From contig JAILMB010000021.1 of NCBI GenBank assembly GCA_024692825.1, positions 1-33,853 of the forward strand: a stretch of 33,853 nucleotides of DNA, in the 5' to 3' direction. Each line of letters starts with the position of its first letter. Positions within the stretch are counted from its first letter, which is position 1. This DNA is from Lachnospiraceae bacterium. GTDB taxonomy: Bacteria > Bacillota > Clostridia > Lachnospirales > Lachnospiraceae. The position numbers were made by a program, and so were the translations under genes. The notes below the pieces were generated by a model. It worked only from the letters and a program-made list of their open reading frames with translations. It was not told the DNA's origin and did not search any database. Positions 26,767 to 33,853 of the stretch are shown piece after piece.

Positions 26767-26790
26767 GACCGAGCGTGCATTCGCTCGGTC
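26767..26790 (-). terminator. GC-rich hairpin between scfA and scfB (possible attenuator)
   Basis: Perfect nine-base arms GACCGAGCG/CGCTCGGTC around a six-base loop. On the minus strand it is followed by GTTTGTGCGTTT, a poor T-run, so it may only partly terminate or may protect the scfA message 3' end. That would allow much more peptide than enzyme to be made. Confidence 0.65.
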
Positions 26791-26821
26791 TTTTATATGT
26801 GCTATAAAATTTTAAACCAAA

Positions 26822-26965
26822 TTATCGATTGTTTTCACAGCTCTGGTTTCCTACTGTACAGCTAGTCTTGCATGCTGACTGGCAAGATGTCTGGCATTCA
26901 CCACATCCACCTTTTTTAACTGTGTTCTGTAATCTCTTTGTGTTTAATGTTTTAATATGTTTCAT
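26822..26965 (-). CDS. scfA: SCIFF precursor peptide (six cysteines in forty-five residues)
   Basis: A 47-residue ribosomal peptide, the presumed substrate of the radical SAM maturase encoded next. It starts MKHIKTLNTKRLQNTVKKGG, the leader-like half, and continues with six cysteines at positions 21, 24, 28, 32, 36 and 43 (GGCGECQTSC ... CKTSCTVGNQSC). In the studied clostridial homologue CteA a thioether joins a core Cys to a nearby Thr; here C32 and T37 lie at the matching places. The ATG at 26965 has an excellent AAGGAGG. An extended -10 promoter lies at 27004-27032. Too short to be caught by most gene finders but unmistakable by composition and context. The mature product's function is not known. 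Confidence 0.95.
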   Translation of the reverse strand: MKHIKTLNTKRLQNTVKKGGCGECQTSCQSACKTSCTVGNQSCENNR

Positions 26966-27003
26966 AAGATTATCCTCCTTACACTTCTTTTCATAATGTC
27001 CAA

Positions 27004-27032
27004 ATTATATCATAAATACTAGGGAATAGGAA
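27004..27032 (-). promoter_or_regulatory. Promoter of scfA
   Basis: Minus-strand TATAAT (27004-27009) preceded by TG one base upstream, with a weak -35 (TTCCTA, 27027-27032) at 17-base spacing. A perfect -10 with extended TG fits strong, activator-independent transcription. A seven-base inverted repeat (27014-27020, 27032-27038) flanks the spacer and -35 region. Confidence 0.6.
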
Positions 27033-27042
27033 GTATTTTTTG

Positions 27043-28929
27043 CTACACAAACCGATTTACAACCTCTACCAGTTTATCTTCTTTTACCGGTTTTGCCACA
27101 TATCCATCAAAGCCCATTTCCAGGTACTTTTCCTCTTCCCCACCAGTGGAGTTTGCCGTCATAACAATGATAGGGGTCTCTTTGTTTACTCCGGATTCTG
27201 CCCGTTTTACTCGGGTCATAATAGCAGATCCATTTAATCTTGGCATTAAATCATCTAAAAAGATGAGATCAAAGTGTTCCGTTTTAATCAGCTCCAACGC
27301 CTTTACACTGTCTTGTTCTGTTATGATTTCCGCCCCGGATGAAGCCAAAAAGGCCTTTGCCACCTTTAAATTCATCTCATTATCATCTACGACTAAAAAC
27401 CGCTTGTCTTCAACATTTTCTATCTTTCTCGTCAGAGGATTGTACTCTCCAGCCTCTTTTCTATAATCATAAATAGACTGATCCCCAATCACTTTTTGTG
27501 TTATTTCTACGGTAAAAATAGAGCCAATTTCATATTGAGAGGCAACGCTAATTCGTCCTCCCATTAAGGTCAGTATCTTTTTCGATAGTGACAAACCTAA
27601 TCCCGTACCTTCGATACTTCGATTTCTCTCCAAATCCACCCTGTGGAAATTCTGAAACAGCGTAGGAATATCATTTGGTTTAATTCCAACTCCTGTATCC
27701 TCAACCCGGCCAACCAAATGAACAAACTCTCCATCCCGTTCACCTTGAATATCAAAGGTAATCTTCCCTCTGTTGGTATACTTTACTGCATTATCCAGAA
27801 GGTTGTGAAAAACCTGTTGCAAATGAGGCTTGTCCCCCAGCAAAAGATCCGGCAGAGATTCGTCTAAATTCAATTCAAAATCCAATCGTTTTGCCGTTGT
27901 CGCTTCTCTCGTCTCATAAGAAAGCTCATCTATCAGCTGTGACAAATGATATTTGTCGTCTCGAATTTCCAGTCGACCTGCCTCCATTTTAGAGATATCA
28001 AGAACATCATTAATAATGGTAAGCAATGTTTCCCCTGAAGTTTTCATATCCTTGGCATAAACCAGTGTTTTTTCTTCCTTCGTCTCCTTTAGAATCATTT
28101 CATTAATTCCTAAAATTGCATTCATAGGAGTTCGAATCTCATGAGACATACTTGCAATAAAAATACTCTTTGCCTGACTGGCTGCATTTGCAGATTCTCG
28201 TGCTTCTTCCAATTCACTACGAGCTGAAACAAGATTCAAATAATCGCTGGTCTCTAGGGCAAGGTATAAAATAAACAATCCATAAGAAGCAAACAACGCC
28301 GTAATCTTTATTTGTCCATTGAAAAATACCTGTAAGGAAGAGCCCAAAAATACCATCAATATAGTGCCAAGAAGGGCGATTTTTTCTCTCAAAATAAAGC
28401 CCCTAAAATTTCTAATATAAAGAAACAACGCATAAACTCCATAGACCATTGCCGGCATATAGCCTGCCCACAAATAAAGCGGTCCTTTCGTATAGCCTAA
28501 AACCGGTCCCCAATAGGTGAATACCCAATGAGTCACCGGATTTGATACTACCGCAAAGGTCGAAAACAAAAGAATGGCCACATTCAACTGACGCATCCAC
28601 GTTTTATGTTTATAGGAGGTATAATGCTCCAGATAGAAAACAAAGGCTAAAAGGGTCACATGCCCCCAGGTAAACTGGGAACCATCAATTAGAATCTTTA
28701 CAGCATCCCAAAACGTTCCATTTAAATCACTTCGTAGCAAAGTAGGGGAAATCACTTCCACAATATTCCATATCATGCCACTATAGGCCATACAGCGAAA
28801 GCTCTTTGTTGTACCTTTTCCCTTTCCCCAGCTTTTCATGCGCATAAAAATGATAATAATCAAGGTAAAAAAGATGGAACTAATCTCATATGAAATTTTC
28901 ACATTTTCTTTCAATAACTCTAACAACAT
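27043..28929 (-). CDS. Membrane hybrid histidine kinase (7TM-like sensor, HisKA, HATPase, REC)
   Basis: A 628-residue sensor kinase. Residues about 15-235 hold six or seven membrane helices with short loops, a sensor module of unknown ligand. The transmitter has the phosphoacceptor H263 in MSHEIRTPMN, the N box LLDNAVKYTN, and DTGVGI and GTGLGLSL for ATP binding. The C-terminal receiver (about 505-628) has VVDDNEMN, the phosphoacceptor D559 in LIFLDDLMP, MTAN and the KP lysine. There is no Hpt domain and no DNA-binding output. The ATG at 28929 overlaps the end of the preceding kinase gene by 10 bases, indicating coupled translation. It is a shortened paralogue of that kinase. No clear terminator follows before the scfA promoter. 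Confidence 0.92.
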   Translation of the reverse strand: MLLELLKENVKISYEISSIFFTLIIIIFMRMKSWGKGKGTTKSFRCMAYSGMIWNIVEVISPTLLRSDLNGTFWDAVKILIDGSQFTWGHVTLLAFVFYLEHYTSYKHKTWMRQLNVAILLFSTFAVVSNPVTHWVFTYWGPVLGYTKGPLYLWAGYMPAMVYGVYALFLYIRNFRGFILREKIALLGTILMVFLGSSLQVFFNGQIKITALFASYGLFILYLALETSDYLNLVSARSELEEARESANAASQAKSIFIASMSHEIRTPMNAILGINEMILKETKEEKTLVYAKDMKTSGETLLTIINDVLDISKMEAGRLEIRDDKYHLSQLIDELSYETREATTAKRLDFELNLDESLPDLLLGDKPHLQQVFHNLLDNAVKYTNRGKITFDIQGERDGEFVHLVGRVEDTGVGIKPNDIPTLFQNFHRVDLERNRSIEGTGLGLSLSKKILTLMGGRISVASQYEIGSIFTVEITQKVIGDQSIYDYRKEAGEYNPLTRKIENVEDKRFLVVDDNEMNLKVAKAFLASSGAEIITEQDSVKALELIKTEHFDLIFLDDLMPRLNGSAIMTRVKRAESGVNKETPIIVMTANSTGGEEEKYLEMGFDGYVAKPVKEDKLVEVVNRFV

Positions 28930-31166
28930 GACACTCTCTTTTTCGCCTCATCTGCCGTTTGTTTATATAGTTCCAACAGGGTTTGCGTTTCTTTTTTTAT
29001 TGTTTCCACCTCTTCTGTCGAGGCTTTTTGATCAAACAGTTTCTTTCCTATGCTTTCTAATTTTTGAGAGAGTTCTCCCAACTCTTCTGCCCCTATGGTT
29101 TTCGCATTGGACTTTAATCCATGTACATAGATTACATATTCTTTCCAGTTTTCTTTATCCAGTGCTGATGAAATATGAGATATTTTATCCTCTGCTGTAT
29201 CGGAGAAATTCTCTAATACTTCTTTAAACAAACCTTCATCCGATAAGTTGTCCATAGCCTTATTCTTATCGATGTGTCCCATAGCATCGGGTAAAAACTT
29301 TTTGATTACTTCCTTCAAACGCTGCATTTCAACCGGTTTACTAATGTAATCATCAAATCCCATTGCCAGATACTTTTCTTCAGAATCAGCCAAAGCGTCT
29401 GCAGTAACCACAATAAACGGCGTATCATAATTCAAATGATTCAGATCCGTCTTTACTTCCTTTAATACTGCCTCACCATCTACCTTTGGCATAAAGGCAT
29501 CTGTAAGAACAATGTCAAATTTCTTCTTTCGAAGAACCGCTAACGCTTCTTCTCCCCCCGGCTCCGCAACAATCCTAGCCTTTGAGCTGCTAAGAAGTCC
29601 TTTCAGCACCTTTAGATTCATTTCGTTGTCATCAACAATCAAAATACTCTTTTCCCAAACCTCAATCGGAGAAGCAAGTTCTTTTTCCTTCTTTCGCATG
29701 AGTTTCTTTTGCGTACCAACAGTCTCTTCTCCCAGCGTTACCTGAGGGATGGACACAAAGGTGACCGTTCCCATTCCATAGTTACTGGTAACCTTAATTT
29801 CTCCACCGGTTTGATCTACGATTGCCTTTACAATAGAAAGCCCTATTCCCGTTCCTTCTACATTTTTGTTTTTTTCTAAATTGACTCTTTGATACCGTTC
29901 AAAAAGATGTTCCAAGTCTTCTGGTCGAATACCAATTCCAGTATCTGTAATCTGGGCAAGCAAATTCAATTCATTCCCATTTCGTTGTCCACGAAGTAAA
30001 AATACCACAACTCCATCCTCTGTATATTTTACAGAGTTGTTTAAAATATTGATGTATACCTGCTGAAGCCTACTACCATCACCTAATAAATGATCCGGCA
30101 CGCTCTCATCAACATCCATAATAAACCGCAGTCCTTTTTCCCTCGCTCTTGCAGTAATAATAACCTTAATATCCTCTAACACTTCTGTAAGATGATAAGG
30201 TACATTATTCAATCCGATATTCCCTGTCTCAATCTTTGAAATATCTAACACATCATTTACAACTGATAGAAGAGCATTCCCTGCAATTTTCATATCTCTT
30301 GCATATTCTAGTGTCTTTTCTTCTTTGCTCTCCGCTAAAATCATTTCATTCAGTCCCAAATAAGCATTTAGGGGAGTTCTGATTTCATGGGACATGTTAG
30401 CCAAGAATAGACTCTTATCGGAATTGGCCTGTTGCGCCTTTGCCTTTGCTTCTTCCAAAGAGTCGTTTGCTTCTATAAGGTTCCGATAATCCTCCGTTTC
30501 TACTGTTAAATAGAGAATAAACATTCCCAGGGACGCAAACAATCCTGTCACTGAAATATACGCATTAATCAGAGGCTGTAACACCATGCCAAGTGCAATA
30601 ACTATAATCACAAAAGCAATGGCTTTCCGATATCTGACATTTAGTTTTTTATAGTTGAAACGGAAGGAAATAATTGTAAGAGCATAAGCAAAAATAGGGA
30701 TTCCATTTCCTATAAATACAAATAGAGGTCCATGCTCATATGTTTTCGTTTCATAGCTGTAAAGTGAAATGCATCCGTTAAACAGATTTACGATTAGAAT
30801 CACCACATAAATAATAAACAAAAGCAACGTCGTAATCTTCCACCACTTCCTAGGTGTGATTCCATAAATAAAAAGAAAATAAAAATAGACACCGAAACCT
30901 AGCATTAATATTCCCAGGTAATCGATCATATTGATAATATTTATAAGATAATAATTAAACAAAGTCCCCGGAAGGTCTACCATGTAAGCTTGAATAATAT
31001 CTGTCAGTAAAATCAAAACACCACAAGCAACCAGGCCACGAAAAGCTGCAACTTCCCGCAGTTCTGTTCGTGACTGGATAGTAATAAACAGTATTAAGAT
31101 TACGTTAAACATGACAACAGAAGCCTCAATGTGCGCCTCCGGATGACTCAGTAAAAATTCAATCAT
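28920..31166 (-). CDS. Membrane hybrid histidine kinase with receiver and Hpt domains
   Basis: A 748-residue phosphorelay sensor. About seven membrane helices (residues 15-225) without a large external domain are followed by HisKA with H260 in MSHEIRTPLN, an ATPase domain with ILNNSVKYTE, DTGIGI and GTGIGLSI, a receiver with IVDDNEMNL and phosphoacceptor D556 in LTDAFMPKVDG, and a C-terminal Hpt domain with H682 in VHGLKSNAKTIGA. All steps up to the final phosphotransfer are therefore in one chain; the response regulator that takes the phosphate is not nearby. The gene starts eight bases after the trigger-factor-like lipoprotein gene and overlaps the second kinase gene by 10 bases. The sensor halves of the two kinases are similar in layout, suggesting duplication. 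Confidence 0.93.
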   Translation of the reverse strand: MIEFLLSHPEAHIEASVVMFNVILILFITIQSRTELREVAAFRGLVACGVLILLTDIIQAYMVDLPGTLFNYYLINIINMIDYLGILMLGFGVYFYFLFIYGITPRKWWKITTLLLFIIYVVILIVNLFNGCISLYSYETKTYEHGPLFVFIGNGIPIFAYALTIISFRFNYKKLNVRYRKAIAFVIIVIALGMVLQPLINAYISVTGLFASLGMFILYLTVETEDYRNLIEANDSLEEAKAKAQQANSDKSLFLANMSHEIRTPLNAYLGLNEMILAESKEEKTLEYARDMKIAGNALLSVVNDVLDISKIETGNIGLNNVPYHLTEVLEDIKVIITARAREKGLRFIMDVDESVPDHLLGDGSRLQQVYINILNNSVKYTEDGVVVFLLRGQRNGNELNLLAQITDTGIGIRPEDLEHLFERYQRVNLEKNKNVEGTGIGLSIVKAIVDQTGGEIKVTSNYGMGTVTFVSIPQVTLGEETVGTQKKLMRKKEKELASPIEVWEKSILIVDDNEMNLKVLKGLLSSSKARIVAEPGGEEALAVLRKKKFDIVLTDAFMPKVDGEAVLKEVKTDLNHLNYDTPFIVVTADALADSEEKYLAMGFDDYISKPVEMQRLKEVIKKFLPDAMGHIDKNKAMDNLSDEGLFKEVLENFSDTAEDKISHISSALDKENWKEYVIYVHGLKSNAKTIGAEELGELSQKLESIGKKLFDQKASTEEVETIKKETQTLLELYKQTADEAKKRVSCC

Positions 31167-31174
31167 CTATATCA

Positions 31175-32344
31175 CTATTCCCCTTCGCTGATATTGACGT
31201 TCCCTACATTGTCAATACAGTACTCTACCGCCTGATTGCAGACGTAAATTCTTCGAATATAACGCTCCCCATCTTTTGCTGATGTGCCATAGCTTCCAAA
31301 CAAATCATCTTTTGAAGAAAGGCCATATTTTGTCATTAGTGACTGACAATAGGTTTCAAACCCTTCTTCATCTAATGTAATTCCTTCTGTATCAGCAACA
31401 ACTCCAAATACCATCTCGGTATCAAGGTTTGATTTAATGGTAGCTACCACCTCTTCCTTAAACTCGTCCATAGTAATTCCATAAGTGGAGGTAACTGCTG
31501 ATTCAAAGGTATCATAATCTCCATAACGCTCTGTATAGCTTGCAATATATGCTTCATAGCGCTGTTCCACAACTGCATCCGGATATCCACTAATGGTTGC
31601 GTTGGCAATTACCTGCTCTACTACGGCGCTACGAATATCAGAAGATTTCTGATCACTTACTTCAGCTTCTAAATCGCTTTGACACTTAGTATAAAAATCA
31701 TCCACTGTATCACAGTCGTAGTTTTCTTTTACATAGTCATCGGTAAGTTCCTCTCGCGACACGCCTGCCTTGCAAATATAGTTAATTGTAAAACGAAAGA
31801 TTACTTCTTTTCCTGCTAAATTCGTTGCACTGTAATCCTCTGGGAAGGTCACGTTACAATCAACAGTCTCACCCACCTTCGCACCTACAAGCCCTGAGGT
31901 GAATCCATCAATATAAGTGGTCCCTTCCACTGAAGAGTTATTTGCAACATCCAGGGTCTGATCCGTTGCACTTCCGCCATCAAAGGCTTCTCCATCTAAG
32001 ATTCCGGTGTAATCTACATTTACAATAGAATCACTCAAAACCTCTGTTTGAGAATCATCTTTTACATAATCTGCATCTGCCAACAAATCATCGATATAAT
32101 CATTCAGCGCTTCTTCGTCGGTTGAATAGTCCCCCGTAATGGTGATATCTAAATTTTTATACTCACCTAAGGTCACATAATCCGCCGCATTGTAATCCAC
32201 ATCCTCGCTAGCAGTTGTACTACTTTCATTTTCTGTGCTTTCCGTCGTTGTTTCAGTCTCAGTGCTTTCTGTTTCTTTGCTACTGCAACCATACAAACCA
32301 ACACACATTGCTGCCACAAGTAATAATGCTAATTTACGCTTCAT
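31175..32344 (-). CDS. Trigger-factor-like FKBP-type peptidyl-prolyl isomerase lipoprotein
   Basis: A 389-residue exported lipoprotein. The signal peptide MKRKLALLLVAAMCVGLYGC ends in a lipobox with C20 as the lipidated residue, followed by a Ser/Thr/Glu-rich linker (about 21-50). Residues about 100-190 form an FKBP domain (IVNVDYTGILDGEAFDGG, then FTSGLVGAKVGETVDCNVTFPEDY), and the remaining part resembles the helical chaperone arms of trigger factor (SGYPDAVVEQRYEAY). The ribosome-binding N-terminal domain of true trigger factor is absent. A role in folding secreted proteins at the outer face of the membrane is inferred. The ATG at 32344 follows GAGG. It heads the operon with the two hybrid kinases. 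Confidence 0.9.
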   Translation of the reverse strand: MKRKLALLLVAAMCVGLYGCSSKETESTETETTTESTENESSTTASEDVDYNAADYVTLGEYKNLDITITGDYSTDEEALNDYIDDLLADADYVKDDSQTEVLSDSIVNVDYTGILDGEAFDGGSATDQTLDVANNSSVEGTTYIDGFTSGLVGAKVGETVDCNVTFPEDYSATNLAGKEVIFRFTINYICKAGVSREELTDDYVKENYDCDTVDDFYTKCQSDLEAEVSDQKSSDIRSAVVEQVIANATISGYPDAVVEQRYEAYIASYTERYGDYDTFESAVTSTYGITMDEFKEEVVATIKSNLDTEMVFGVVADTEGITLDEEGFETYCQSLMTKYGLSSKDDLFGSYGTSAKDGERYIRRIYVCNQAVEYCIDNVGNVNISEGE

Positions 32345-32385
32345 TCAATTGTCCTCATTTCATAAAATATTCAGAATTCCTGTAT

Positions 32386-32414
32386 ATTTTATCACAGTAT
32401 GAACCCCATAGCAA
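32386..32414 (-). promoter_or_regulatory. Promoter of the trigger-factor-like lipoprotein/kinase operon
   Basis: Minus-strand TTGCTA, 17 bases, TAAAAT, with TG one base ahead of the -10 box (extended -10). It lies about 42 bases before the start at 32344 and is divergent from the plus-strand promoter at 32443-32471. Confidence 0.6.
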
Positions 32415-32442
32415 AACACCTTTCCAAACCTTTTTACTTTCG

Positions 32443-32471
32443 TTGCTTTTTTACTTTCTTCATGCTAAAAT
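32443..32471 (+). promoter_or_regulatory. Promoter of the plus-strand membrane protein gene
   Basis: TTGCTT, 17 bases, TAAAAT, again with an extended TG motif (TGC before TAAAAT), about 37 bases before the start at 32508. The two divergent -35 boxes are 28 bases apart. Confidence 0.65.
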
Positions 32472-32507
32472 GGGCGATGTGACTATAGGTCTAGAGGAGG
32501 AAAAATT

Positions 32508-32984
32508 ATGTTATTAGCAGCAATTCCCACTTTCACAATTGTACTTTTAGTAATTACTGCCATTGTGATTGTGCTAACAGTTGTATTATATTTTGTAGGA
32601 AAGAAAGCTGAGCAAAGAAAAGTTGAGCAGGACGAAGCCGCTGCAAAGGTTTCTCAAACCGTTTCCATGCTTATCATTGATAAGAAGAAATTAAAAGTTA
32701 CTGAATCCGGTTTGCCTGAAGAAATGATAAGTCAAATGCCTTGGTACGCAAAGCGTTCAAAAATGCCAATCGTAAAGGCTAAGGTTGGTCCTAAGGTAAT
32801 GAGTTTTATCTGCGACTACGAAGTATTTGATTTAGTTCCTGTAAAGCGAGAAGTAAAAGCTCAGGTCAGTGGTCTTTATATCACTGGTGTAAAAGGTCTT
32901 CATGGTGCAAAATTAGATACCACACCAAAAGCAAAAGGTATCCGTGGTTGGTTACAGCGTAAAAAGAAAGAACTTAGTAAATAA
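32508..32984 (+). CDS. Conserved-looking single-pass membrane protein of unknown function
   Basis: A 158-residue protein I do not assign to a named family. It has one N-terminal membrane helix (about 5-30, TFTIVLLVITAIVIVLTVVLYF) without a cleavage site, so it is probably anchored with the rest in the cytoplasm. A short charged helix (KKAEQRKVEQDEAAAKVSQ) follows, then a basic beta-rich domain with KVGPKVMSFICDYEVFDLVPVK and a Lys/Arg-rich tail. The strong GAGGAGG ribosome binding site and extended -10 promoter indicate good expression. It is monocistronic, ending before a long terminator, and is divergent from the lipoprotein-kinase operon. Possible roles include anchoring or nucleic-acid contact; none can be claimed. 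Confidence 0.8.
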   Translation: MLLAAIPTFTIVLLVITAIVIVLTVVLYFVGKKAEQRKVEQDEAAAKVSQTVSMLIIDKKKLKVTESGLPEEMISQMPWYAKRSKMPIVKAKVGPKVMSFICDYEVFDLVPVKREVKAQVSGLYITGVKGLHGAKLDTTPKAKGIRGWLQRKKKELSK

Positions 32985-33022
32985 GTCTTTTTACTAATCT
33001 TTAGGAATAAACTTTAGAAATA

Positions 33023-33075
33023 AAAACAGCGCTTATGTAAAGGAAGTAATCTTTCCTTTACATAAGCGCTGTTTT
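33023..33075. terminator. Bidirectional terminator with a perfect 23-bp stem
   Basis: Arms 33023-33045 and 33053-33075 are exact complements around a seven-base loop, beginning AAAACAGCGC and ending GCGCTGTTTT. It separates the convergent plus-strand membrane protein gene and the DUF1934 gene. The stem is unusually long for an intrinsic terminator. Confidence 0.85.
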
Positions 33076-33078
33076 CAT

Positions 33079-33495
33079 TTACTTTGCAACTATATCAACA
33101 TAGTTCGTACTTACCAGTCCACCGGCACTAATCAAATCATAAACAATATGAATATCTACAGACTCGATATCTGCATCAATATCCAATTCTTTCGTCGCCA
33201 TTTCAAATCTCACGCAACCAAAGCCTGTTTTATGAGACGATTTGTGGGTTTCATCTTTTTTGAATCTCATTTCAGATGTAATAATACCTGTTCTTCGAAC
33301 CACTACTTCATTGTTATTTTTCACCTCAATATGAGTCACTATTTCTTCGTTCATTTCATCATCGCGAAACTGTAAGCAAATTGCCCCATGGCTTTCATAC
33401 AATTTACCTTGAAGGAGTTTTCTTTGCTCCTCTTTTTGATTAAACGACTCTTGGGCCGAATGAAATTTCACTCGAACATCTTTCACCTGAATCAC
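33079..33495 (-). CDS. DUF1934 (YwiB-like) beta-barrel protein
   Basis: A 138-residue cytoplasmic protein resembling Bacillus YwiB. Matches to the family pattern are VVVRRTGIITSEMRF (about 66-80), GFGCVRFEMATKELDI and the closing IVYDLISAGGLVSTNYVDIVAK. The fold is a lipocalin-like small barrel of unknown function. The start is a GTG at 33495 with GGGAG eight bases upstream; a GTG at 33504 would overlap that site. The gene begins 24 bases after the GntR/FCD regulator gene stop and ends four bases beyond the long terminator. No membrane segments or catalytic motif are visible. Confidence 0.85.
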   Translation of the reverse strand: MIQVKDVRVKFHSAQESFNQKEEQRKLLQGKLYESHGAICLQFRDDEMNEEIVTHIEVKNNNEVVVRRTGIITSEMRFKKDETHKSSHKTGFGCVRFEMATKELDIDADIESVDIHIVYDLISAGGLVSTNYVDIVAK

Positions 33496-33519
33496 GTCAA
33501 ACACTCCCTGTTTCTAAGG

Positions 33520-33853
33520 TTAGGATTCCTGACGTCTAATAACGCTTCGTACAGCCTCAACCTGATTTTCTAAATGCGCATGCATAATTTCACGAACGTA
33601 TTCCTGATCTCTTTTTTCAAGTCCAGCAATAATTTCCGCATGCTCCTGCAAAATCTGTGCATAGTTTGCATTGTCTTTTACATATTCATAACGGTAACGA
33701 TACATCTGTTCCTTTAAGTTCTGCACAATCACCATTAGCTTTGGATTATCTGCAGCCCGATAGATTACATTGTGGAACTGTTCATCGGCTTCTACAATTT
33801 CTCGAACATTTCCTCGATCAGCTGCATTTTTAAAGGCAACCATAGAACTTCGA
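33520..33853 (-). CDS. GntR/FadR-type transcriptional regulator, C-terminal FCD domain only (cut by window)
   Basis: About 110 residues of the ligand-binding half of a FadR-subfamily regulator; the N-terminal winged helix-turn-helix lies beyond the window edge. The FCD helical bundle shows the expected metal- or ligand-binding residues: Asp and His in EADEQFHNVIY, His in EHAEIIAGL and His in MHAHLENQVEAV. Such regulators usually respond to organic acids or sugar acids. Nearest downstream gene is the DUF1934 protein (24-base gap), which may be co-transcribed. The regulated pathway is not visible in this window. Confidence 0.88.
   Translation of the reverse strand, partial: RSSMVAFKNAADRGNVREIVEADEQFHNVIYRAADNPKLMVIVQNLKEQMYRYRYEYVKDNANYAQILQEHAEIIAGLEKRDQEYVREIMHAHLENQVEAVRSVIRRQES

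Noticed and set aside
26767-26793. Terminator for an unseen plus-strand gene
   Set aside because: The hairpin has its better T-run on the plus strand, but no plus-strand gene precedes it; it is better read as an inter-cistronic structure of the scfA-scfB unit.
25348-26965. Interpretation of the SCIFF locus as a classical sactipeptide bacteriocin cluster
   Set aside because: No dedicated peptidase, ABC exporter or immunity gene is nearby, and the locus adjoins housekeeping genes (secDF, glyA, serS).

Overview
The window reads as chromosomal DNA of a low-to-moderate GC Firmicute, most likely a Lachnospiraceae-type clostridium. This rests on strong GGAGG-type ribosome binding sites, TTG/GTG starts, a fused SecDF, a eukaryal-type (type 2) isoleucyl-tRNA synthetase, a DUF1934 protein, and above all a SCIFF (six cysteines in forty-five residues) peptide next to its radical SAM maturase. 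No insertion sequence, prophage, CRISPR array, rRNA or tRNA was seen. Most genes are on the minus strand; two short transcription units run on the plus strand.

Layout from low to high coordinates. (1) 1-1109, minus: a TRIC/UPF0126 membrane protein followed by a corrinoid adenosyltransferase cut by the window edge. (2) 1246-8389, minus: a seven-gene type IV pilus operon in the order pilB-pilT-pilC-pilD-pilM-pilN-pilO, with a promoter before pilB, a terminator after pilO and no pilin gene. PilB begins with a textbook MshEN c-di-GMP-binding domain. (3) 8543-15331, minus: two small glycine-zipper-like/DUF4190-type membrane proteins, then ileS, then glycogen phosphorylase. (4) 15534-18615, minus: an MFS transporter, a glycerophosphodiester phosphodiesterase and an alpha/beta hydrolase, plausibly a lipid-headgroup or glyceride utilisation unit. 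(5) 18868-20269, plus: an alpha/beta hydrolase and an RsuA-type pseudouridine synthase. (6) 20380-26965, minus: scfA (47 aa, easily missed), scfB, secDF, glyA, serS. (7) 27043-32344, minus: a trigger-factor-like lipoprotein followed by two related membrane-bound hybrid histidine kinases, only the first of which carries an Hpt domain. (8) 32508-32984, plus: a single-pass membrane protein of unknown function, divergent from the lipoprotein. (9) 33079-33853, minus: a DUF1934 protein and the C-terminal FCD domain of a GntR/FadR-type regulator cut by the window edge.

The most noteworthy parts are the SCIFF ribosomally made, post-translationally modified peptide system fused in order to secDF; the pairing of an exported trigger-factor/FKBP-like lipoprotein with two tandem hybrid kinases that have no DNA-binding response regulator beside them; and the c-di-GMP-responsive pilus motor operon that lacks its own pilin. 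Start codons were moved from the longest possible reading frame wherever a Shine-Dalgarno sequence pointed to a downstream start. Family assignments come from reading motifs and recalled family features; no database search was run.
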